Shown here piece after piece: positions 15,301-24,600 of a stretch of DNA of 64,000 nt. The stretch is from Solea solea (lineage: Eukaryota > Chordata > Actinopteri > Pleuronectiformes > Soleidae). Within the stretch, counting starts at the first letter, position 1; each line of letters starts with the position of its first letter. The notes under the pieces were generated by a model. That model searched no databases, had not been told where the DNA came from, and saw nothing but the letters and a program-made list of their open reading frames with translations. The stretch is taken from contig NC_081145.1 of NCBI RefSeq assembly GCF_958295425.1, forward strand, positions 18,232,772 through 18,296,771, read 5' to 3'. The position numbers and the translations under genes were made by a program.

Positions 15301-17745
15301 TCAATTATCTTGCAATGTACTTATTAATGTAATCAGTACAGGGTTAGAACTAGACAAGTGATGTACAGATGATTTGTCTCATATGCTACTTCTCTTCACA
15401 GACATGATTGCACAGGTTATCTAAACCCATCAATATTTGTTATGTTTTATTTCTTGCCTCTTTAGGACCTTCTCTGGCATAAACAATCTCAGGACCAGTA
15501 GTACTCATGGAGACCAAAACCTAGTCCTGATAAGGTGGAACTTAATTTTTGAGGACCTGGTTAAGATCAGGGCCAAGATTCGAATTGTGGTTAAGGTAAG
15601 GGATAACCCTTTGTTTAGGTTGTCAAAATGAATGGAAATCAATGCAGTGTCCGAAGAAGAATAGCTGCGCAAACCTGCGTATATGTGTGTGTTTATGTGT
15701 GGCGGAGATGCTGGAGGCCAAAGCGGACCTAAACAGCAAAATAAATAATAGAGCCTGAGAAACAAATCATGATCACTGGCCATCAGCTTAGTCTGATCCC
15801 ATCACCACCAAACACTTTGTGTATTATCTTAACTACAATTGAGGCATTTGCTATGCTTTCCCAGAGCAGTAGCTGTTTATCCACATTCTTAGATGCCACA
15901 ACACCATGCAGGACAAGAAGATGCATAGTTTCACTTGTTATTATTGCTGGGCTATGTCTGTGTCCGAGGATTTAGCTCCAGAGATAATCTGCAAGAAACA
16001 TGAGGGGCCTTCTATCTTCAAGACATATATATTCTCTTATAAAGTCTAAAATGATGTGCATGAAAACTCTAGAATGTGGCCAGATGTTTGGAAAAACGAA
16101 AACTGTATAATAATAAAGGTTTAATATTTAAATATGAGCTGATTAGAGCATTGTAGCTGCAAGAATGAAAAAGGGATGTAAGGGTGAGAATGACATCCAA
16201 ACATCTGTGGTGATTTTATTTTTCCACCATTTTACACATTTCTGTTTCCACTTATCACACATTGGGGGAACAAAAGTTAAGAAATTGAAACCACGCATAG
16301 ATGGGGTCATTACCTTTCTGTAGATGAATAATATCGGGAAAGTTGGCAAGCAGGCCTTGGTAAAGTGACAGCTTGTCCAGCATCTGGAAGAGGTCATACT
16401 TAGGTTGCTCTGCAAACATCTCTCCAATGTTCTCATAGGTGCGGCCTGTGTGTGAGATGGCGTTGTTGAGGGGTTCTGAGCTGTGGGGAGGGTCCAGCAT
16501 AAATGCTTGGCTGATTGACTGGAACGCATTTCCCAGTCGCTGGAACTCTTTCCTGAACCCACCCAGGTGTTTACGCACAAGCTCTGAGGCAACATGTGTG
16601 AGCTGCATCACACTGTCATCCATTTTCTTAGCAAAGTTCTTGAAGGTGTCGACCCGCTCCTCTACATCCTGAAGGTCCTGGTGCTCATTAGGAATCTGGA
16701 GGGTAAGCATGAAATGTGCACCCACCATCTCATCCTTCTCTGCCCGTCTCTTCCCTAGTTTCCACTGCTTGTCATCAGCACACATTAGAAAATGCTCAAA
16801 GCCTTCATACTGGGAAAGGACTGGATGACTGGTCATGTGGTTCATCCACAGTATCAGTCGTCTCTTGCGCTTCTCGATAAAATCTTCCTCGAATCGCCCC
16901 GTGGCCTGCTTCTCAGGCAGGTGAGGCACAGAGATCACAGTGAACTTGTGCAGTAAGCGGTTGTACAGCCAGTCAAAGTGTTTGTAACGCCTGTAGACGG
17001 GACTCCCCGTGTGACTTGGCGTGACCCGGTATGAAATGTAGGTCTTGATGCCCTTGAACTTTGTTTGTTTTGTGGGGTCTTCAATGGAGCAGCAGAAAGG
17101 CTGTGGATTTGCCTGCCAACCGGGCCCCAAAGGACTCATTTCGATGGTGTATGATTCAGCTATCTTTGCCATCATGGGTACATCACCCAGTACAAATGCT
17201 TCCACCCCTGAGCGGACAAAGCTGGAAAACCGATTCAAGTTTCTGCCCACCATACTGCCTTTCCTGGAGCTGGAGATGCTGTCCTGTCGCTCCATGTGTG
17301 GTTTGGCTCGGTAGTGCACATTTGGGTTGTTAGACACTGGGCTCCGATGGGCATGTCCATTAGCCCCGGGGCTTCTGCTATAATCAGCATCCTCCACCAC
17401 TGTGGACCTGTCATCCCAGTCATCCCAGTCATCATCGTCGTCATCATCATATGGTTGCTGCAAATGAGGAGGGGTGATTGGAATAGAGGGGAAATAGGAG
17501 GAGTCCTTCTCTAAAGAGCCTGCTGGGCTGATGGAGCAGTCAGTCACATTAGAGTTTGAGCGAGTGCGAATTATTTCCACATAAGATGCGGGGAAGAGAC
17601 CCCTCTCCCCTCGGCTGTTTTCCCCCTGGAACCAGCCGTCTACTGACTTCTCATCAAAGATAACCAGTTCCTCATTCTCCTGGATGCTGATCTCCTCTTT
17701 GTTTTCACTCAGAAATGTGTAGATGGCTTTAGCTTTCACTGACAT
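3070..17745 (-). CDS. snx33: sorting nexin 33 (SH3-PX-BAR), whole coding span
   Basis: Sorting nexin of the SNX9/SNX18/SNX33 group, which links membrane curvature to actin and dynamin-dependent endocytosis. The coding sequence joins 17745-16314 to 3323-3070: 1686 nt, 561 aa. Human SNX33 is about 574 aa and I recognise long identical stretches. Order: SH3 at residues 1-60 (ALYxF-like AIYTF, then GLFPASYVEI); a low-complexity linker with an acidic run and WDDWDD near 100-112; PX at about 215-328 with RRYKHFDWLYNRL at 252-264; BAR from about 345 to the C-terminal RTLRMYDCL. The ATG at 17745 is chosen because it starts directly with MSVKAKAIYTF; a further upstream in-frame ATG at 17796 would add 17 residues that resemble nothing in the family. 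The paralogues SNX9 and SNX18 fit less well by linker and C-terminus. It is head to head with snupn, as in mammals. Confidence 0.96.
5640..5675. repeat. ATT trinucleotide microsatellite
   Basis: An imperfect run of TTA/ATT units with one CGT interruption. Confidence 0.8.
7441..7688. repeat. 29-bp perfect inverted repeat, 190-bp spacer
   Basis: The left arm is 7441-7469 (begins CACACTGTCTAAACTTGC) and the right arm is 7660-7688, its exact reverse complement. Similarity continues outward imperfectly: GAGTAGCAAAGAG on the left against CTCATTGCTACTC on the right. This layout fits a small non-autonomous DNA transposon or a foldback element. It could also form a long hairpin if transcribed. Confidence 0.75.
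8255..8705. repeat. probable non-autonomous DNA-transposon relic
   Basis: The left end reads CAGTACGTTTACATGCACAG, a phrase I associate with common teleost transposon ends. GTCCGACTAAGAC occurs near both ends (about 8296 and 8683), and CATGTACATGCA appears near 8632. The borders are approximate and no target-site duplication was established. Confidence 0.45.
9218..9490 (+). mobile_element. tRNA-derived SINE-like element
   Basis: A B-box-like GGTTTGATCC at about 9260 is followed by the diverged body typical of a common fish SINE (AAATTGCCCCTGACTG, then GTGAATGAGTGAAT), ending in GATATAAATACAGACTGT. That ending resembles the 'cgctatataaatacagtcc' tail seen in teleost SINEs. It is degenerate; the start is approximate. 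Confidence 0.6.
11235..11420. repeat. fish interspersed repeat fragment
   Basis: ACATTTACACCTGGTATTTA followed by ATGCATCTCTGGTGTCCACA and AAGATCCTATTGC matches a dispersed teleost repeat as I remember it. It has no coding content. The family name is not known to me. Confidence 0.4.
12540..12860. repeat. fish interspersed repeat with GCTAAGCTAAG motif
   Basis: TTGAACAAACAAGATAGAAT, TAATTAGTGAGAGCTGGTAG and CTGCTAAGCTAAGATAAGCT occur in the order seen in a very common teleost repeat. The copy is diverged and its borders are approximate. Confidence 0.5.
15465..15715. repeat. fish interspersed repeat (GGACCT...GGTTAAGGTAAGGG type)
   Basis: CCAGTAGTACTCATGGAGAC, a TTAAGATCAGGGCC/GGTTAAGGTAAGGG stretch, and AATGAATGGAAATCAATGC followed by a TGTGTGTG stretch match the order of a common fish repeat that begins with 'ggtccccatgagta'. 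It is diverged and non-coding. Confidence 0.45.
16314..17745 (-). CDS. snx33: snx33 coding exon 1 (SH3, linker, PX, most of BAR)
   Basis: This single exon codes for 477 complete codons plus one base. It ends CAGAAAG followed by GTAATG, a good donor, so the intron is in phase 1 after the residues IIHLQK. Upstream of the ATG the minus strand reads a pyrimidine run and then ATATCAG|G, which could be a splice acceptor, so a non-coding 5' exon further upstream is likely. The exon is G+C-richer than its flanks. Confidence 0.95.
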
Positions 17746-19440
17746 CCTGATATTAAAGTCGGTCAAAAAAAAAGAAGCTGAAATTCCTACATGCACATAG
17801 TGATTATAGTGATGCTACTGGCTTGATGCATGCAGTATTGGAAACAAATAACACAAGCTCACTGTAAAATTAAAACTCATATCAAATTACATGTCAGCTG
17901 TTGTATCAGGTGAACAACAACAGCACAAGATGACCTTCATGTAAATTTAATGATGTGATTCTTTAGAAACACAGGCAGAGTGAACAGTTATGTAAAGCTA
18001 TTACTTCATTTCAGTCAAAATTAAAAGCCTGTTGTGACCACTAGCATCCTCGGCCCCTTGAGGCTAATGCACTATATCGTCTTATATTCTATGCTAACAG
18101 ATAACAATAGCGTTTATACTATAACAGCGTTATAAAGCATTAACTCCTCCATAGCGGAGATCATTTAAACATCACTTCACTTCACATCACAAACTCAACA
18201 GGTTCCAGAAACAAAACTAGTATCGAGGAGCTCCTCCAGCAGCAGCGATGCAGGTTTTAATCCTCAGAATCTGGTCACTGAAACCTCGGACACTTGCTTC
18301 TCATCGCAGAGCCCAGGAAAGATCCTTGACGAAAACATTTCCAGGACTAATTGGTCTAGCGTGAGGAGAAACAGAGGCACGAGTAATGGTATCCGTGTGC
18401 ATTTTCAGACTGCCTGCTCCACAGTCCCCCCAGACTCAAACTTGCTGCGTTTTCCTTGTAAACAGGTTCCTGCGCATCTTCTCCTCGAGCCTTTTAAATT
18501 AACAAACTAGCAAACACGCAAACAGTCAAATCCTACCCACGATCACCACGCATGCGAGGTAACTGTTGTTTCATACGGTTTATTCCTGTGCGCTCTGCAA
18601 CAAAGTAACTCTTTCCATGACGTTAGGCTTGGACAATTGAATGCAAGTTCGACTCTTTTTTTTTCCTCAACTCCTTTATGGTCTTCGACTAGAGGAGAAG
18701 TTAACTCAACATCGCCCTCAACAGGAATAACTGGGAATAACCACAATACAAACCACAAGGCTTCAAATAATTATGTCCCGTAAAATTAATTAAATCAAAA
18801 ATATGCCAAGAAATGACCTCACAAACGGAACACCAAGTCTTATTATGTGTTTATTTATTTTAGCTTCATTTATTTTTTGTTGTTCATGTACATATCTCCA
18901 TATGTTTTGTAGCCTACCTAATTGTCTGCTATAGTGTTGTTTATATTCTTGTGTATCTCAAGACGTTCAAGTGCCTTACAGTGTTGTAAATGAGAAGTTT
19001 AGATAAAATAAATGGAGGTCCCCAAAAAAGACTGTATAAAGAAACTGCTGTTGACTGAAAAGTGTTGACAGTTTAATTATAATCATATTGAACGCCTGTT
19101 ATCATCACTTTGACAGTTTCATTGTTATGTTTGCTGATATTATTTATGTAAAAATTTTAATACCTTTAGTCCATGTACGGTTAGTAAGAACGGTCAGGCT
19201 GTGTGTCTTTTGCAAATTCGTATTTTATTAGGAAACACAGTAATGCACTTTCGCTTTTTCTGTGTGAACTCTTTGAGTATTTCTACCCATTTGCCTTATT
19301 GTGTCTACTAGTGTAAACATCAAACTGTGACAAACAATGTAACACTGCTCTGTAAATTAGGTTAAACTTCACGGTAAAATCATCACATTACATAGTATGT
19401 TGACCAAAATGGAAGGTAATTATTTTTTGGATATTCAGAT
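17746..19440. promoter_or_regulatory. snx33 upstream and intergenic region
   Basis: This stretch must hold the snx33 promoter and probably a non-coding first exon; the relatively G+C-rich part at 18200-18560 is the best candidate. No clear TATA box or unambiguous donor was found, so no exon is called. The rest (18780-19440) is AT-rich and featureless. No imp3 reading frame (about 184 codons) is present. Confidence 0.35.
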
Positions 19441-19449
19441 GTTTCCCAC

Positions 19450-19584
19450 CCTGTGTACATAACTGCTCTGTGAAACCCCGGGATAGTTTGCTGCTGTTGG
19501 TCGGCCAACTAAAAACTGGTGGGAAAGATGACAGCGTGACGCCTCAGCTAAAGGAGCAGCAGCGGTGATCCATCCATGTCCAAG
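19450..19584 (+). promoter_or_regulatory. snupn: possible snupn promoter and non-coding first exon
   Basis: The first coding exon of snupn begins with a 3' splice site only 7 nt before the ATG, so an upstream non-coding exon must exist. This stretch is the most G+C-rich between the two genes and ends TCCAAG|GTACCT, a usable donor at 19584/19585. The assignment rests on position and one donor only. Confidence 0.25.
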
Positions 19585-19794
19585 GTACCTAAGTAGCTGA
19601 TTTATTCTCTGTTGTCCGTCCACACTAACTGCACAGTTATTAAGACGAGGTTGATAATTATGCGTGTTTGATAAAACAGAAACAGTAACGCTGCGTTTGT
19701 CGGGTCGGCGTAAACACAACTGTATGCTAGAACATTTAGCATAATGCTAGCTGCTAAAATGAACTGTTATCTTCTCGGAAAGTTTCTGCGTTAA

Positions 19795-20182
19795 ATCATG
19801 CAAAACAGACCCCGTCATACATGCTAGTCAAAACTACAGTTACAGATATTTGCAATTCTGTTTTTACCAGTGTAAATGACGTCACATATCCGTAATTCAG
19901 TTTTTACCAGTCAGAATGACTTCACGTGTGTAAGGGGTTTGTCATTATAGATATCTACAATCCAGTTTCTGATATCTACAACGTCATTTTGACTTGGCAT
20001 AATTCAAGTTCAAAATATCTTTAATTATCCTCAATTGAAGATATCTACATTGTATTTTTTTTTAGATATCCTGAATGAAGTTTCACATAGTAAGAATGAA
20101 GTTGTAGATATCTCAAACTTGAATTATGACTTGTCAATGATAACTGAAACTGGATTTAAAGATATCTTCAAAACTGAATTCT

Positions 20183-20215
<33 letters not shown>
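19795..20215. repeat. GATATC-rich fish repeat with (AT)n tail
   Basis: GATATCT-type palindromes recur many times, interleaved with AATTCAAGTT/AACTTGAATT and TTTTTACCAG phrases in both orientations, so the block is partly self-complementary. It ends in an AT run at 20185-20213. It resembles a dispersed teleost repeat. A perfect CRE-type palindrome TGACGTCA lies at 19877-19884. Confidence 0.6.
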
Positions 20216-20944
20216 GACAAACCCATACACTGAATTTCACCTGAAACTGCATATATAACTACAATTCATACCAGTCACAATTACATTTCTTTACTGAAGC
20301 AATAAACAGTAAAGAGAAGTGTGTGTGAAGGTTTTTCAGAGCATGCATACTCTAGCTCACTAGGAGAAGAGGGCTTGAAGGTTCTGAGAGGAAACCTTAA
20401 ACATAGAAAATTTAAATTAGATTCTATTGTTGAAGAAGACGTGTGATGTGTTTGTGGATTGTTTTTTTTATTTGTTTGTTTTTTACAATAAAAGAGCCCA
20501 CGGATGTAATAAAGGCTGGGGCTAATACAACTCCAGACCAGGATTATGATCAGTTATGAACACTTATTATATACTATATTATGTTGGGGGATGTCCTTGC
20601 TCCCTATAACTACATATGGGATGCTAGGATGTCAGTAAAATTGAAGCATGTAGTGGTGATACCAAATTTAAAAATCAGGAAAACATCCATCCTGTCCTGC
20701 ACATCAGCCCATAGCATTAACATCTGTTCTTTGTAATTTAATAGACAGAATTGGTTACTAATAGCTTGATTTTAGTTGTTTTATTTTCTTGAAAAAGGTA
20801 CTTTGTGAAATATTAATAAAATGGGTTTAGAATTAGTACAGTGACAATGGACTATATTGGTGTCTTAGACCAGTATGTGAGGAGAGCATAAAATCATTAA
20901 TTTTATGATGAATGACATTTTTACACTTATGGGCTAAGTTGATT
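20216..20944. other. snupn 5' intron, nothing recognised
   Basis: AT-rich sequence without coding or repeat signals that I can name. Confidence 0.5.
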
Positions 20945-20959
20945 GGGGGGGGGGGGGGG
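20945..20959. repeat. poly-G tract abutting a SINE
   Basis: A run of 15 G directly precedes the SINE start. Confidence 0.9.
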
Positions 20960-21105
20960 TTGGAGTGGCTCAGTGGTTAAGACCAGTACCCCTGTGTTCA
21001 GAGACATCATTGTCACCGGTTCAACTCCACCCCTGGCAGGTTGTAACTCAATTCCCTTGTAAATCGCTTTGGATAAAAGCGTCTGCTAAATGACATGTAA
21101 TGTAA
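20960..21105 (+). mobile_element. tRNA-derived SINE with LINE2-like 3' tail
   Basis: The head TGGCTCAGTGGTTAAGACC is a pol III A-box region and GGTTCAACTCC a B-box. The 3' end CTTTGGATAAAAGCGTCTGC then TAAATGACATGTAATGTAA is the tail widely shared by teleost tRNA SINEs mobilised by L2-type LINEs. The element looks fairly intact at about 146 bp. The family assignment (for example HAmo-like) is from memory. Confidence 0.8.
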
Positions 21106-21482
21106 TTTGCCTCAAGCACAACTGTACTGCAAAATGACTATTGGAAGATTGCTGGTGGTTGGAGGGTATAAGAAAAATAATCTAATTTCCTGCTCATACG
21201 GCAGCTTGCACAAAGCAACTGGTGATCTTATGGGCAATGCAGTGGATTGAGGAGGTCAGACCTGTTAACTGTATAATCTACTCTGAGTCTGTGGCTGCTC
21301 TGATAGAATTGAGGGATTGCAGATCAAGGGCCCGTCCTGACCTGGTTTTTGAAATCTTATGTTGCCTATTCAGGGTTATTAATCATGTATTTAGCAATGG
21401 CCTCTAGTGAGGGGGATAATGATTCTTGGCAAGAGGGAACAAATGTTCACAAGCTACCTTTGCACTGATTTACAGAGTCCCC

Positions 21483-21640
21483 ATGGATGACCTGACCCAA
21501 GCTCTCTCGGCCAGCTTTGCTGTGTCCAAGGAGCCCAACAGTACAGCTGCCCCCCACCCTCGGCTGGCCCAGTACAAGAGCAAGTACAGCATCCTTGAGC
21601 AGAGTGAGCGGCGCAGGCGCTTCCTTGACTTACAAAAAAG
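21483..21640 (+). CDS. snupn: snupn coding exon 1 (importin-beta-binding region)
   Basis: The acceptor TTTACAG is at 21469-21475, so the exon itself begins at 21476 with a 7-nt leader before the ATG. It ends CAAAAAAG|GTATTA with two bases of a split Ser codon. Confidence 0.94.
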
Positions 21641-24600
21641 GTATTACATTCTATTATTTATCCAGTCCAAATAATCCTTGTTTAGATTTAGAAAATTTAC
21701 TTCAATTTCCTGTTGCCTAAACCTGGTGTAAATAAGAGGCTAAGGCCTCCACTGCATTTATATTCACAGTGCCCTGGAGGTCTTTCCTCCATCATGATTC
21801 ACATCTGGTTTGGGCTGTTTCTAGCTACATACATGCAGTTATTGCACCTTTAAATTCCACAGATGATGTTTTTTGTTTCTCAGTAAAAGGTTAAACTATG
21901 TCAACCATGCGCGGCGTCTGGCTGATGGGGACTGGACTGGAGCAGACAGTGATGGGGAGGAGAACATGGAGAAACTGGAGGAGGGGGAACAGGAGCAAAA
22001 TGGTACTTCAGAGGAAGAGGGGATGGAGATTGAGAGGAGGAAGCTGCCAAAACATTATGCTAACCAGGTCAGTGTTTGAATATTATGACCCACCTATATT
22101 ATCTTACTCATGTAAGGAGTGAGGGACACCACATTGCTTAATTTACTATGATTTTGCTGCATTCTTCCTTTAGTCCAGCAGATGGCAGCACATTTTCTAG
22201 TTAGCCTAGCTCTCCAGCATTAGATTGTGTATTAGAATGTAAAAGACAAATAAAGAATGTCACAATAATGTTAAAAAAAACATTATTTTACATTTTATTT
22301 TATTTTAATCAAATGTAAGATGAAGTGCTTAGTTTGTTGATTATAAAAAGATGATATGCATTCTTCTCAGATCATGTTGTCAGAGTGGCTGGTGGATGTG
22401 CCATCAGAGCTGGACACTGATTGGCTGATGGTTGTCTGTCCTGTGGGGAAAAGATCTCTCATTGTTGCCTCTAAGGTAAGAACTTGTTACTGCGGTTTCA
22501 CTGTTTTACATGTTCTGTTGCTGCAGTCCTAATTTCAAGAAGATATTTACTGTAGTGCCCTACATTGATAATTGTCTGCATATAAAACTGTCAAAACCAG
22601 TTGGAATTATTCTGTGACCAACTTCTTAATCTGAATCACTTTACATCTCTGCTGATTTTGATGTGTCATCTTCCAACCCTGATGGAAAGTCTTACACTAA
22701 TTTCCAGATTTGATTTACTTGGAGCACAGAGGCAGACTCGTTTCTCATTTGAATGCTGTGTCACAGCTTTACTGAACAAGTGTTTTGTGAGGATTGCTGC
22801 TCTTGACACCCATTTCTTGTAAATTGGTGCATTCCTGGTATCAAAGAGAATGAGTTGAGTTGTGTTAATCTCTCTTCTCTGAACAACCTCGCACAGGCTT
22901 AATAATATGTGGGAACAGGAAGAATTTCCCCTGATTTTGTGGTAGAGAAAGCTGGAAACCAGAAGTGATTTAATTATTATAACGCTGATGAGATGTTAAT
23001 TTATGTGCACATTGAGTACCATACGAATCATGGAATTTGTGTAATTTGAGTATGAGTCGCTATGTGAACCAGTGTAATCAAACAAATGTGCAGCTGCTTA
23101 ACTAGCCACTGGAAACAGTTCTATAGGACGACAGAGATATAATGATATAATGAAGTGTTGAGGAAATTGAAAAATGAGAATTATCAAATGCAAGTTGTGC
23201 CAGAACCACAGATAACACAAATTGCATTGAGCCACAGTGTCTCAGTAGTCAATGGGTCAAAATGAGAGTTTGTCACCAAGGTGACAAAGGGTTTAACATG
23301 TAAAACAAATGGCTCATTTATCCTGGTTTTGTATCAGTCTTGCAGTTTATTAGTCTTAAACAAAAGCTTGGAAATTCTTATCAGTATGAGATGTGGATTA
23401 CTTATAACTGGAACAACATGCCTATCCTGTCACACTGGCCCTGCGGTTTTCCTCTATCAGGACACACAAACCTGTGTTGTTGTAGTGCCACTAACACTAC
23501 ACACCCTGTGATGCAACAGCCATCTACAGACTGTGTGTCTACAGTCAACCAGCTCTTCAGTCAATATTTCACAACTTGATCTCACAGATGACACATTTAT
23601 GACACTCCACTACCAAGTGCACACTGAGAATTTGGGGTTCACATGCTGTAGAAGACAAATGAGACAGTGCCCCACTGCTTCACAGCGCTGGTGATTATTA
23701 TTATTACAACTTGTATATTTAAGTTGACCAGTGTAGCATTTTTCGCCTTTATTTTTGCCAGTATTTTTGGAGCTGATCCCCTTTTTCTCATTACTCCAGC
23801 AATTAAAGTCGGTGAGTTAAGTAAATGCATGAATATAGCGCCAGAGAATATGAGCATAAATCTTGATATACTGTATTTTAAATTGGGCAGGGTAATAATT
23901 CAGGAGTATCATACTCATACTATTAATGATTATACATACATTAGAATTCACAAACTAATTGAAGAGGCTTTTCCTTTTAAAGATATTATAGATATCTGCC
24001 TTTTTGTTTGTTTGATTGATTTCTTTACAGATTTATACAAATCATCAACCTATCAGTATTGTAAACCATGGCATGAACATGTTTTCTGTGACTTTACATG
24101 AAGGTCTAAGTGTAAGGTTTAGAGTTGGATGTATAATGTTACTCAAGCCAGCTTTCAAAGCCACGTGTTACATGCTTAATGGTTAAATATACACAAGGAT
24201 GCGTGAAGAAAGACCATAAGGCCAATCAATAGAAATACTATGAAAGAAAAACTCATTCTCTGTTTTTGTATAAAGACGTGGCAGATGGCATATCTAATCC
24301 TGTTTAACTGATGCTGCATGGATAAACTAACAAAGCGGAAGCCATTGTCTCTTTCATCATGTATCGTCTCTGTTCCTGTTTTGTATTTTTATTTATTTTT
24401 TTTCCTGAAGGGTTCCACTGCGGCGTACACTAAAAGTGGCTACTGTGTGAACCGTTTCCCCTCCCTGCTGCCTGGTGGGAACCGACACAACTCTGCCATG
24501 GGGAAAGGTAAGTGGGCAGGTTCAATCTGGCGGATAGTTGTCCCTTAAATCAAGTTCAAAATCCAAAATCCAAGTCCATAATCTAGCAGTTTCCGTATCT

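Larger units (their letters stand above)
3324..16313 (-). other. snx33: snx33 intron (about 13 kb) with interspersed repeats
   Basis: The intron is bounded by GT (16313-16312) and AG (3325-3324) on the minus strand. It holds a perfect 29-bp inverted repeat (7441-7688), a probable DNA-transposon relic (8255-8705), a SINE-like element (9218-9490) and three further fish-type repeats (11235-11420, 12540-12860, 15465-15715). None of the open frames inside it, including 139 codons at 7503-7922 and 171 codons at 9639-9124, resembles a known family. Confidence 0.85.

Noticed and set aside
23667..24101. 144-codon plus-strand frame inside a snupn intron
   Set aside because: Hydrophobic, AT-driven composition, interrupted by microsatellite-like ATT; no homologue recognised.
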